Assembly: GCF_900496995.4 (NCBI RefSeq)
Contig: NC_044014.1
Location: 186,001-250,000, forward strand
Direction: 5' to 3'
Source: Aquila chrysaetos chrysaetos
Lineage: Eukaryota > Chordata > Aves > Accipitriformes > Accipitridae
Length of the DNA: 64,000 nucleotides
Notes under the pieces: model-generated
The model's input: the letters and a program-made list of their open reading frames with translations, nothing else
The model's database searches: none
What the model was told of the DNA's origin: nothing
Program-made: the position numbers and the translations under genes
Part shown: piece after piece, positions 11,657 to 24,500 of the stretch
How positions within the stretch are numbered: position 1 is the first letter of the stretch
How the letters are laid out: each line of letters starts with the position of its first letter

Positions 11657-11742
11657 CCTTACTTACCATAACCAAAATAACAAAGATATTTTTAACTCCC
11701 CCCTTACTTACCATAAGCAAAATAACAAAGATATTTTTAACT
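11657..11742. repeat. 45-bp tandem duplication, two copies
   Basis: The block CCTTACTTACCATAACCAAA plus ATAACAAAGATATTTTTAACTCC at 11657 repeats from 11702 with one clear change (AACC to AAGC). It is preceded by a run of ten C. The high identity suggests a recent duplication. Confidence 0.85.
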
Positions 11743-14502
11743 GGTTTGTATATACTCAACTGAAATGGAAAGAGACAGTGCTTAAGCAGATCAAATCTAG
11801 CAACAAAAATACTCACAAAATAATACTTATTCAACAGGAATATTAAAAAATTCCAAGTGTTATAAATAGAAGAAGGATCAACACACAGCAACATTAAAAT
11901 GCCTTCAGCCAGTCCTTGTATGGCATGATTCAGCACAGTTCTACTGCCTGCATACTACAGCAGAAGATCCGGACCACAAGTTTAAAATCAAGTTTGACTA
12001 TTACCTTGTTTGAAATTATATATGATTTTAAATTCTTATGAAATTAGAACTCTGGATTTAGCATACCACAGAGAAGGTAGTATCTGGATTTCTCTAAGGT
12101 ACAAAACTATTGACTGTACATTGACACCCCTTTAAAGAATGGATAACTATTGTTTCCAGTTATTTTGTTGTTGTTTTATGCTATCATATTGTTCAAGTTG
12201 TTTGTATGAGTTATGACTTTGGTTACAGTTTAAATGCATTCTCTTTTCTTTATCTTGTGCTTCCTCTTCATTTAGAATCCTTTAAAAATATTCCTATACT
12301 GTCTTGGTTGCCTGTTTTGCTTGTTTTTCTTCAGCAGGTCAACTTTATCACTGAAAGTGATTCTCTGCAATATGCTCTCTTATTACAACTTACAGCAGTT
12401 GCACTTCTTCCAGCATCATAGGTTTGCATTTGCTACTTTGCTTTACATTTGCTACCTCTCTTGCACTGCAGGCCTTTTTTTTTTTTTGTCCAAATAATAG
12501 ACATGGATTTTTTTTATTTTGCAATTTTCTTGTGAGACTGTTTTCTGAAGTCAGTATCGGATAAATTTAGAAAGACAAAGCATTGCCTTATGAGCACAGG
12601 GAGAACAGGAGCATCTCAGGTCTGTAGCCTCCACTTAAAAGAGGCAGCTGTTCTCCAGCATTACATCACAAGATCTTTAGCTCCTTTTATTAAGGTCTTG
12701 TTTCCCATTAGTGCCAAATTCCTTTTCCTGGACTTCCATATACTGAAAGTTTGTTGATAAACTCGGAGCACATGCAAACCGAGCAGTGCCTGTTTGTCCT
12801 ATCATCTCACACATCTGACCTACTGCAGTCTTCATTTTCTTGGCTGGAATTGAAGCATGACTTGCCTCCTTAGCAAAGGTGTTCCTGACTAACACTTCAT
12901 ATGAAGAAGTAAGTTGGTAGGCAATAAAACAGCCTTAGGCTATGATTAAACTGCTGCTGGTTGGAGCAGGGAACATACAGTCAGTGAGGTGAAGAGGGCA
13001 TGTAACTAACTAACAGCACTTGTGTAATATGCCTATGGTAATTCCAGCTGTAAGACAAAATCAGCACGACAAGAACTGTGCTAACTGAGATCAAATCTGG
13101 TGCCTGAAATTGTATGTGGCAGTTAGTGAATTAGCCCGGAATTTACCATTCCCACAAGACACAAGCAGGGAAATGAGCTATAAAGTCAGTGTGATATTTC
13201 AAGTGGTGCCCTTGGATTGGTTCTCTCAGCTTTTGAGGATGTGATAGTCAGTCCCAAGATGCTGCCATATAATGACAGCAGCAGCCTTCACGCCTCAAAG
13301 TGGTTGTGAAATATTTGCTTTGTCCCTAAGAAGGATTTGGTTTAGTAACATTTAATTAGCGCAAACAGCATTTTCTGCTATACAGAAGTTTTGTGGAAAT
13401 CTGAAGTGAAGGATCCCACATTTGGTACAACCAAACTGGCTGCTGTGTCATACATGAGTGCCTATCTCAGTGACTGACCTGGCCACCCCGTAAGTTAACT
13501 TCTATTTTGAAAAAAAAACCCAAATCCAACCAGGGATTCAGGCACTCATAATTTCTGTGAGCAAATGGTGCTGACACAATGCACCCACACACTCTGCTCC
13601 CATCCCATCACACATGAATACTTCATCCCTTCAGAGCATCTAGCCTCTGGGCCAGCAACTGGGCTGAAGCTGGTACTTCTCCTTTGCCAGATATGGCTAA
13701 GGATTGTGTTAAACCAGTCTGAAATTAGCGGGTATGGCCTGAGTCTTCCTTCAGGGAAGCTGTGGTTGCATGTGCCTGTGCAAACTTGGAGGCAGCAGCA
13801 GGAGAGAGCTGCCCTCAGGTCCCGGCCATGGGAAGCCCCAGCTGCCCTCCTCTGCAAGGCCCACACTGGCTGCACTGGTTTGGGGTGGTTGCTACAGAAG
13901 AAAGGCAGTAAAAGCTGGTGAAAGCTACTGGGGAAGAACCCGGTGCACCACGGGCAGGTGCAGAATGTGTGGCCTTGGGAGAAGGGCTGGCTGGGCAGGG
14001 AGAGGCTTCAGGCACAGAGAAGGGGGAAAGGGTCTTTAAGAAGCTTGAGGGGAAATCATCAATTTCAAAGCAGAGTAAAATTTCAGACATGTCAGGTAGA
14101 AATCAGTCTTACCAATTCTGAGTTGTGGGGTTTTTTCAAATAAGATATTGAAAAACTCAGCAGCAGATGAGGCCTATGAATGACTTTGGAATTAAGTGTA
14201 CTTACATTGATCTTTCAATGTCCTGTATTTGATAATGCCATTCCAATCACATATCCCTAAAAGGAGTATAAGAACATAGTTCACTACAGTATCTTTAAAA
14301 ACACATACAGTAAGGCCACATTTTGTTCTGCCTTCAGTAGAGGAAAAGCTGAAGAGAATGCATGAGCATTTAGTTTAAACTAGAAATTAAGCAGAAATTA
14401 TGGTGGTTTATGCATAGAGACTATTACAGCTTACATTACAAATCTAGAAACTATAACTCTCAGATCACATAAGCAAATATGCTTTTGCTGAGTCCAGTTA
14501 AT

Positions 14503-14712
14503 CACAGAAACACAAAAGGGCTGAGGCTGGCAGGGACCCCTGGAGAGCTCCAGTCCAGCCCCTTGCTCAAAGCAGGGGCAGCCACAGGAGGTTGTCCAGG
14601 ATCATGTCCAGTCACGTTTTGAATGTCTCTGTGGATGGAGACTCCATGACATCCCAGGGCAACCTGTTCCTGTGCTTGACAACCCTTACTGTAAAGATTT
14701 TTCTTATTTTAT
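14503..14712 (-). mobile_element. CR1 LINE 3'-end fragment
   Basis: The plus strand shows AATCACAGAAACACAAAAGG, GCTGGCAGGGACCCCTGGAG, TCCAGCCCCTTGCTCAAAGC, GTGGATGGAGACTCCATGAC and CCCAGGGCAACCTGTTCCTG. This is the antisense of a CR1 3' end, about 210 bp and truncated. Confidence 0.8.
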
Positions 14713-16514
14713 TTTTTTTAACCTAAGAATAAAAAATTCGATACTGCTTCACTTAAATTAAAGAGATATAAACCCAGTTTATTATGGGGCTACATTTAAC
14801 CTTTTTATGCCTGGGGACGTTCAAGGAAAGTACCTGCAAAACCTAATGGCAGACTTTGCTTGAGAACCCTGTTACAGGACTGCAGTGATTGATCTCATTT
14901 ACCTACTTTCAATATAGGCCCACATTCTTAAAGAACCTGTTGAAACTTGAGTGTAGGAAATGGGTTTTCTATTCAGTGAAACTTCTGGAAATTTAGACAA
15001 ATATTCTTCTCCTGCTGCTTGACTAAACCAAAACCATTTGGAGCATTAAATCAGAAGTGGGAGTAGAGGAGTGAGTTGTTACTCCTGTGCAGCACCATAT
15101 TATAAAGATATTGTAAAATACTTTCATATAACCCATTCAGAAGCTTCTATGGGAGGATACTTTGTCTAAAAAACACCCTGAACATCCAAGAGCTAATGCA
15201 AAAAATCATCAGTAAAGTGGGCTTTTCCAGTTGATCAGGCTGTGTCACTGAAGCATTCATTTCTAGGTGGTCAGTTTGCAAGTGTGCCTGTACAGAGAGT
15301 ACTCCAGATATTGGCACCTGGTTTTTTTAAACTGATTTTTCCATCCATTTCTTCTTTTTTTTTTTAGCTGCAGTTTTATTTTCTCACAGTTACTGAAAGC
15401 CAGCAATTACACATTTAAAGTCTGTTATCAGAAAACACTGAACTATCATAATGGAAAAATTTTGTCCTTGCCCTTTTGAGTGACTTGGAGGAATTATTTT
15501 GCTCTCTTCCTCATTAAAAGAATGGGAGTGGAGATTTCCTTTTGTCAAAAGATAAAAGCTGTGTACAAAAGAGGCGTTCTACACTGGGAAAGATACGAGC
15601 ACAGTTGCAGGAATTTCAGTAACCAGCAATATATAACAAAGCTGGTAGCTAAACAAAACATGTTTTATTAACTATGAATAAGAAACTAATGCAAATTAAA
15701 AAAAAAAAAAAGAGCACATACTGAGCATCAGAAAAGGAAATTGTTAGCAGGCTGTATTTGCTTAAGACATGTTAACAATATCTTACAGTTTGGGGCCTCA
15801 TCTGAGCAGGTAAGACTTTGTTTAATTTATGATAGCACAGTGCTGTGCAAAGCACAGTTAAATCCAGCTCCTTGGGCATTGCATAAAAGCAGTTAAGTAA
15901 AAGGCAATGATATCATACTTTTACTGATTCTGACTAAAATTATTCTGCTGTCACTATGAAAGTTTTTCCACAGGTTTTTGAGTTTCTTCACCTATTTGCT
16001 TTCACATGATACTAATCTGTTAACACTCCAGTAAAAGAAATCATTGTTTTAATAATTAAGCAATAAAGTCAACAGGCATTGAAAGAGCTGACTATGTCAC
16101 TATAAAGAGCAAAAGAACACTCCAATGGTTTGTTTTTCCTCTGAAATTGTATATTCCCCAAAAGATCGGTGTGAATTCTTACCCAATATATTCACCTGGT
16201 GGTTCAAAGTAAAAAAACTGTTCACACGGTATTTCTTATTTAAGAGGATTTTTCTACTATGAAATCCTCATTCAGAGGAAAGAGGACTTTTAATCATGCA
16301 AGAAATCCTACTACCTTGAGGAGGATCATGTACATGATAATCTTTAGTCTTAATAACCATTATTAAAAAAAGTTTGTTATTAGATACATCACATGCATTT
16401 TGTCTATTTTGCAGTCCCTGAAGAGAGTATATGGCATTTGCCCTAAACTTGGTATTAGATTGAGACCAAATCTTTGAAGAAATTAAGGTCAGAATACAAT
16501 CTGCAGCTTTGCAT

Positions 16515-16550
16515 TTGTCATGATATTTACATTTATTGTAAATATGACAA
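16515..16550. repeat. Short inverted repeat (hairpin)
   Basis: TTGTCAT, a GAT bulge, ATTTACA, a TTTAT loop, TGTAAAT and ATGACAA form two perfect 7-bp stem segments with a 3-nt bulge. It is too short for a typical microRNA precursor. Function unknown. Confidence 0.6.
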
Positions 16551-19500
16551 AGAAATTGACATCTAGTCCATGACTAGTTTCATCAGAGCCTAAAAGTCAA
16601 TATTCAAATAGACTCTCACCATCATCATAAGAGTAAGTAGTTTCTGAGAGTGATTGTATGTAGAAGCTCTTCTAGATTTTTATTTCTGTAACACTGGCTG
16701 TCAGACATTTAATGATTAATAAGAGTATTTCTATGTTGTAGTCACAAAAGAGACTGTGATGCAGTAAAGCAACTAACCTAGCAGCCACATCAGCACATGG
16801 CAGGCGCTGGTTTAGCCCACAGAGGAGCAGCGGGGGCATCAGATGCAGGTGACAATGAGGATTGCTTTCTGGCCCAGACAGGCAGAGGCATTGCCAGACG
16901 CCTGGCCGGGCAGCCGGGACCAGCCATGCCCTATGTCACCCTCCCACGCACCGGTGGGGCACGAAGGGCTGTAAGGTGACCACGGGACATGTCAGGCCCA
17001 AACAGCAACAGGGTGCACGGTGCGGTCCTGCTTTTGGACTGGACGGTGCCATCGTTGGGATGACTGGCCTCTGAATGGAGCAGATGCACCCAGCTTGAAC
17101 AGGAGAGAGGCATTTGGGGCCAGTCTTGGCTGGGAATTAGGACACTGTGGAGGGTAGAAGTGGTACCAAAGTGAGAACCTCCTCAAAAAATTTATCTGTC
17201 CTCATCCTTGGCTCAGCAGCAGTCAGTTCTTTCTATGCCCTTGGGAAGGTTTGACGAGGCTCTGCACTGAACAATTAACCTAACAGCAGCAAGAGGAAGC
17301 CTCTACACACAAAAAAAGCAGAACAAAAGTAAAGGAACAAGCCCCTCTCTATTTCTCCTGTAATCATCACAAACTCTTTCTACAACATGCAACTTTAAAC
17401 TTAATTTTTGTAGCAAAGTCCAATTTTTATCATGCTTAGACCCTAAACAGCAGCAAGTCACAAGGTGACTTTTACTCTCCTTTCAGCAGAGAGGCAACAT
17501 TTTCTCACTCTACAGCTGTACACTCCTGGTAAAAGACAACAGACACATTCATTTCCTTTTGTTACTACTTGTTCAAGGAAAACAATAAAAGATACGAGGT
17601 TTTAAAATTGGTTTCATGAAGATTTATGTGAGCACTGCAGTCAGTTCTACATTACACAAAGACCTAGCAGACAAGTCCCTGCAGGCTCAGAAGTGTTTAG
17701 CTCAAAAGTTCATTGATCAACTAGGTGCCCAATAAAAACTGAGTAAAAGTCCCAGAAACAACCCAAACCCCAAATATCTCCTGTTCATTTGCATAACCTG
17801 ATTTTTTCAACACTTAAAAATTTTTATGGCGAAGTCCCTGTGAACCATGATCTGCTTCATTTGCCAAACTAAACAGAGATGCACAGAGTCCGTACAGATA
17901 TTTTAACATTCTCATTGCAGCTGTGGAAGTGAGGAAACCAAACAAGAAGGCTCAGAATGTCAGCAGCATTCACAGCTACAGTGTGCACCAGACTAGCACC
18001 AGCACTGGGAAGTCAATTTTTAGTTCCTTTAGAAATGGGCCTACACCATGACAGTTGACTCCAAGTCCAAACATTCCTGAAAGCTGAAGTTCTTTGAATG
18101 AAGGATGTTTGTTCAAATCCCTCTCTGCTGTCCATATTAAAAGCTACTTCACAATAAAATTGAGCCAAGACAAAATCTTGGATCTAGGATGCCAAGTACT
18201 TTTGGCTACTGTTCAGAAATTCATAGCTTGTGCTGAGCATGTGACTTATTTAGTGGTCATTATTTTAATTCTTTATTATTTGTATTTTTGTAGGTATCAG
18301 AACCTGAATCGTAAGTGTATGCTGCCCTGAAAAAAGAATCTAGATTTGGGACACGGCTTGTGCAAGTGTCACAAGCACATCTGTCCATATAGCTAACCTC
18401 TCCTCTTTCTCAGAGCAGGAAGGGCTTGTTTTTGCTGCTGGCTGAGAACAGCCTGCAACCTCTGCTGTACCCCAGACCACGCCTGGTCTGCAGGACCTGA
18501 TCTAATCCAAAAGATGTCAGGAACGGGCTAACAAACAGGAATATGGACATTTGCATGCTGGTACCCAAGCTTGTGCCCTGGCCCACGTAGTTGAGTACCG
18601 CAGATGCAGCCTTATGTGCTGACAGTCAACAAACAGTACTTCAATGGTTATATGTTCTAAGGTCCAGGGTGCACATATGGGAATAACAATGAGCCACTAT
18701 CCACACACTCAGCTGCACGTCTGCTTGCTCACACAGCCCAGTGCAGGGGAAGGCAATAAATCTCCCACCCAAACACTCCCAGCCAACCCTCTTGCAGCAG
18801 GCTGGGGTAGCCCAGACCACTGCTCACTGCTGCTCAGGGCTGTGCCAAAGTATACAAGCAGAAGGGTCCTACCCTTTAGCCCCATGCCAGGCTTCAGAGA
18901 CTTGAGCCACCACGCAGCTACAAATAAATGCACATAGTTCATGGCACTGATTTCTTCCACACAGCATTCTGCTAGCAGGTCCTGAAGACAGCTAGAAGAA
19001 AGGGACATGAGGCCTGAGTGCATGAAATCTTGGTGCAGATCTATCCCACGCTCCTACCAAAACTTGAAAATCAATTTTGTTGTAGTACCTGTAATCCTAG
19101 CTGGAATTATGGTACTGAAATAAGGGAAGCATTATTTATATACTTGCAATTTATAAAAATATAGATTATTCTGAAGCAGCATGCACTCCACTGGCCTGTG
19201 TACTTGGTTATGTGCATTTGTTTAGCTACATGTTCACAACCAGCTATGGATGAGAAATAGCGGCCATCTCTTGCTTTCTACTTAAAACCTGAATTTGAGA
19301 ATTTATGCACGTTAGTAGAGTCTGGATTCAGGTCTGAGCCTCAGGACTGTCTCCAGTTCCTCAGGTAGTTTTCCAAAGCAATTCTCTGATGAAACAAAAT
19401 CAGTAACAGCCACTATCCAGCCAATGGTATCTCATTTCTTAGTGTGATATAAATCAAACATAGCGTGACCTTGCCTTCTACTCAGATTTATTTATACTTG

Positions 19501-20682
19501 TTTGGGGCCAAGTCTTATTCTTTCATGGCTAAATTTCATAATATGAGATTGATGGTCTTATAAGTGTTAGCACCTACCCCAGAGATTCCCAAGGAAAAAC
19601 GAAAAACACTAAATTAAATTCCCATCTGCCATTTGACAAAATATCACATCTGTCTATTGTGGAGCATCTTTGGTTGTGGGAATCTTACAGAATTTATCCT
19701 CAGGAACAAGGAGTTCCTCACATTTCTGCAGGTTTCTTTTTCAATGTAAACATAACTTGATATTTCTCTCACTGAAATTGTTTTTAAAGTTGATTTTCAT
19801 GCACAAAATGCTAATGAAACATCATGTAAGAAGCCAGATAAAAGGTCTTAGGAAAGTAATCCCTTGTTAGGAAGAAATCTCAGAGGAAAAATAGGAGAGC
19901 AGAAGAAAAGCATGGAGAAGTCCCTGCAGAGTATAACATTGAAATAGTTAAGACTCCAGTCAAGTCCCATGAAGATCACCAGAAGCCTTCCAACTGACTT
20001 ATCACTGACTAGTGGATTTTCTATCATCAGGAGTCTCAATCAAACTGACTAGCACTATTGGTGCTGAGGTAAGCAACTTGCTGACATAGGCAGGTGCATC
20101 CTTTGCCCATACTGTGCTTTCATGTGCGTTCTGCAACAACTTCATCATTGTTACTTGGTCTGCAGTGGATAAATACTTTAAATCACCTCATCTTTTTGTT
20201 TGTTGGAAATTACTGTTTTCCTTGGGTAATTCTGAGGGACATAGTCCACAGAGAATCTCAGTAACTGAATATGTTTTGGAGCAAGGTACAAGGAAGAGAA
20301 GTCCCAACCTATCTTTTCTGTGGTGAACATACAGGTTGTTTTTTTGCATTGGGAATCCATTCTGTCACCAACAATCACATAATAGATATTTTTTATTCAA
20401 ATTACACAAAACCGTGTGACACAACCCTGAACCATCACCAGGCACAGGTCCCACAGCCTGAAAAATAACTGTTTATTACTTTACCTATTTGAAGATAACA
20501 TGTGCCTCAGTCTATGGAGAATGTGCAAGAAAACATTCCATGTATGCATTAAACTAAGCACCACAGTGATTCAGCAAAATATATGAAAAGAAAATATTAG
20601 CAAAGCCAAAGAAACTGTTTATTCAGATGACAAAGTACTTATCTGCAGGAGTTACAAATAGATCAGTAGTTACACAACAAGC

Positions 20683-21543
20683 TGTGAGAGACTGAAAGAG
20701 TTAATGTCTCAAACATAGTGGTGGGGCAAGTTCTGTTTAAGGACAAACCCTGCACAGCAAGGAGCCAAGGTGAAAAGCCCATCAGCTCAGACATCAGCAA
20801 CAGGAGGGGGAGGGCGTGCTGGAGGGTGTGCAGCTCCCTGTTCTGATAAGCTGTTCTGATACAAAGATCAAACCATGGCCATGTCTGCAGGGAAGGAGAA
20901 GTTACTCCACAAACGACCCCCAAGCCCAAAGGCTCACAAACTGTTCATTAACCTGATGAGTTCGGGTGCCTGCCCAAAGGAGGGGCAAGGATGATAAAAG
21001 GACACCAACTGAAGCCCCGGGTGCGCAAGCCCACCGGGACTGGACCCATCAGCTGACTGGACACCTCGGCTGACTGAACCAACGCTGGACCCAGGACCGG
21101 TGAAATCTTTCTCTCTTCCTTTTTCTCTCTCTGTCTTCTTCTCTCTTTCCTTTTCCTTTTCCACAATCCGTACACCTCATCCGTTTCAAGATATAAACTG
21201 TTGACCAAGTCTGAGACTAAGAGTAGATCCAGCTGCCCCTAGACCCTTCTCTGAGGAGGAGTCTGGAAAGCAAGGGGGTCTGCTCTGAACCTCATGACTC
21301 AAAGGGAGGGATCTCCTTGTTCCCTGAATCCATGTATATGGTTACACAGTTTACAGAAGTAGTCTTATGCCAATTCCTGTTGTGAGAAACCCTGCCACCT
21401 ACTACCTCGCCTCCCCAGTTCAGCTTGCTTCTGTCATGAATAAAATCTTTAACTGATCGTTTGGTGTTGTTTCACCTTAATTTAGCCCGAGGGAATTTCG
21501 AATTAAACACGACTCCCTGGTCTGTCCAGTCTGGGTCGTGACA
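20683..21543 (+). mobile_element. Solo LTR of an endogenous retrovirus, 861 bp
   Basis: The element starts TGTGAGAG and ends GTCGTGACA, giving the TG...CA ends of an LTR. It is flanked on both sides by the identical pentamer CAAGC (20678-20682 and 21544-21548). A 5-bp target duplication fits the ERVL-like class in birds. Inside are a TATA-like GATAAAAGG near 20993, a long CT-rich tract at about 21108-21160, and an AATAAA poly(A) signal at 21439-21444, in the order U3-R-U5. No gag, pol or env frame lies on either side, so this is a solo LTR left by recombination. Its open frames are not genes. Confidence 0.88.
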
Positions 21544-24500
21544 CAAGCAAAGAAGGTTTCATCCAGAGTCACAAGCTTCCTAAGACTTTTGAGCTTTTAT
21601 CAAAGGCTCAACACTGCATATCTCTATCTGAGTTTTAAGCCATTACTAAGCAGCAGTGATAAACACGATACTCTGTTCTCTTTCCTTCTTCCTGAGCTTG
21701 GCTGACTTGCTCTAAAGTAGTCATATGTGTTGACAAGCACAGAAGAAAGTCCATTTCTGTAAGTTCACTTTGTCCCCAAATACACCATGTTTAGCTATAA
21801 CTCACTGGAGCCATACATATAATACTAATAAAAACAAACAAGAAATGCAGCCAGTAGTTTCTATCGGTGTATCACAACAAAGTGTCCCTGAGAAGGGTCT
21901 GACAGCACAGGAGCCAGAAGAAGAGAGAGGACCAAGATGCAGCCATGCAGGTGAGACCATGGAGATGGAGCCTGGTGGTATGGTGCTCAGCTGCCGACAG
22001 TGCATGGACAGGAGAGATGGGGAAGCAGGAGGAGGAATAAGTCATGCAGCATTGTCACCAAAAACCTTGCATCATGAATACACCACTGTGCAGAGGGTGA
22101 ACTTAGAGCCACGCCATCCTTGGGATTCCTGGCCTTTTGATGTAAACCCTGGATGTGAGGAACTGACAGGAATTTTGTTCTCCTCTGTACTTCAGATTTA
22201 ATGTGTACTTAGGAAAAATACTACCCCTCTGCATTTCAGGCCTTTAACAGTACAAAAGCTCGATCAAAGGTGCTCAGCACCAGTTAATTTCCCAACATGA
22301 AAAAGTGGTCCTTAATTTTATGCTTATTCCCAATGCAGACAAATAAAATTACCACAAAATGCTCTAAGCAAACTATATCATAATGCTGTGAATACATTTA
22401 GTGTCATAAATAATTTCAAACAAAGTCTTCACTTTTAGGTTCACAGCAATGTTTTCTTACAAGCTGCAATGAATAATGATCATGAGAGCTTTTGAAAATG
22501 TTATGCATGCATTGACTGAAAAAAACCCTGCTCTCTGATGAAGTACAGCTGAGCCAGCCATTTATTGTATTGTGTCAAAATTTCACTTGGAAACAACTGT
22601 AATGGAACTCTTTTATATATAAAAAAAAACCCCACGACTTGCATCGTGATGCAAAGTGCCGAGACTCATCCAGGATATGGTGTGCTCACTCAGCTCCCAT
22701 GGAAGACAAGGTAACTACATTCAATATCTTTTTGGCCCTCGTCAGACTGACTCTGGGCTTCTCAGCAGCAGAGGCCTGATTCAATTCTGCCACCCTCAGG
22801 ATGGACACAAATTTGTGTCCTTGTCCTTTCCAAGGACTAGTTGTCAATTAAATACCCCATCCCCCACATCCAGCAGAAATCTTGTTCCCCAGATGGGAAG
22901 AAGGACAAATTTCCTTCCTGCTGCTTCTTCCCCTCCGCCTGTACTCCCTACGCTTTTGACAAAGGCTCAGGCAAACCGGTGGTGGCCGCAGCAGGCAAGG
23001 ACAGCTGAGCCACTGCCGCCCTGCAGGACCTCTGCCCCGGCTCAGGCTTGCTCTCCTCAGAGAGCAGCCGCACTGCTGACACTTATGCCTGAAGCCATTC
23101 CTAGGTTTTTGGCCCCACTGCTGTAGGAAACGGAATATCAGGCTTATGTAACACTGGGGCTTGTTTTTTGCATTTTTCTATTGCTGTACAGCGCCATAAT
23201 ATTTTCTAAAATATATTTTTTACATGAAAGCTTTGTTCAGCATTAAATGAGAGATGCCACAAAGTGGATGAGGAGGAGCAGCTGCTCTTGAAAGAAGGAA
23301 GGAACCAGAAGGCAGCAAAAATATTTGACAGTCATCAAACAATTCAGTACAACTAGGACACTTCTCCCTCTTATTCTCTCAACTGAGGGATTATTAGGGA
23401 AGAATCTGGAAAAAAAATCTCAGAAAGGTGACACTGAAAGACATATCAGGCACCAAAAGTCTCAGCCCAGTCACAAAAAGCTTCCTGCCAGCAGTGGACT
23501 GCCTGGGCATACTGATACCATCCACCCGAGGTGAGCACATAAGCATCATGCTGAGTGCTGCTGTACCCCACTCCCTGTCACTGTGGCTGTGAAATTTGTA
23601 CCTTGCCTTTTGAGCTGAAAAGTCAAAGGTATCTGGGTGTGATGCTAGCTCTACTGCTGCTTTATATCCTGATGCTACAACATGTGGCAGGGTTTCATCA
23701 CACAAACCCAATGTGTTGACTGGGCTCTTTCTTACAACTTTCTTTTTCTCATTTTATGTACTGTATATTCCTCCAGACTTTGCTCCCATATAAACATACC
23801 TCTTACTTCTTGCTCCAGTTAACCCACCTCTTTAGTGATAGTGAGATTGCAAGTGATTGCTGGACCCTCACAGGACAATCCCTCACTTCAGATTTTCCCT
23901 GGGTAAGGGCAAGCAGATTGTTTTTTCCTTCAGCCACCTTCCTCTGTCTTCACTTGTGTTCACCAGTAGGACACTGAAGCAGCAAACCTTTTTACATCAA
24001 GACACTTCAGTTTAACTACTGACAACACTTTAAAGACATCTTCCCAAGCCTTTTTTATTTATTATTCACCTTTTGTAAATCTACAGCTTTGTCTTTTTTT
24101 GTAAGGTTTATATGCAGCGACCTGTACGCTGCAAGGGAAATTTTCAAAGGCATGAGGGGCAGTTAGACACAAAGGTCTCACTGAAAGTCAGTGCCTGTTG
24201 TGTCTGTCCCTTAAGCCTCTATCTAGAGCTTTTAAAGTGTTTGTTGAGCTCCCACAGTATAGAAAGTGGGGAGAGCTTTAGTAGCAAAACCTTTTTTGTT
24301 ACCTCGCATTTTGCTGTATTCCCATCAATGAGCGTCCTCTGGAAGAGAGAGATATCACAGAGATTTGAATTGAAAGAAAAATAGAAAGAATGCAGCTGAG
24401 ACGTGAAGAGGAGAGTTCCATTATTAAAGCATTTCAGTTAACCTCACCCAGTGTTGGTCTTCATGCAAGTTTTAAAGACCCTGTGTGACAGTGGCTGGAT

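Larger units (their letters stand above)
10621..20677. other. Intergenic, no gene recognised
   Basis: AT-rich unique sequence between the opsin and the first solo LTR. Contents are a 45-bp tandem duplication (11657-11742), a CR1 fragment (14503-14712), an A-run near 15697-15711, a short inverted repeat (16515-16550) and a moderately GC-rich patch at about 16790-17080. Open frames are short, lack family resemblance and are not flanked by convincing splice sites. Confidence 0.6.

Noticed and set aside
16515..16550. Hairpin as a possible microRNA precursor
   Set aside because: Only 36 nt with a 5-nt loop; far shorter than a normal precursor and the flanks do not extend the stem.
20934..21208. 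Lys/Glu/Arg-rich minus-strand frames of 76 and 86 codons
   Set aside because: They are the reverse reading of the CT-rich tract inside the solo LTR.
22656..23126. 156-codon plus-strand frame
   Set aside because: Longest frame in the 21.5-30.8 kb interval, but Ser/Pro-rich with no domain and no supporting signals.
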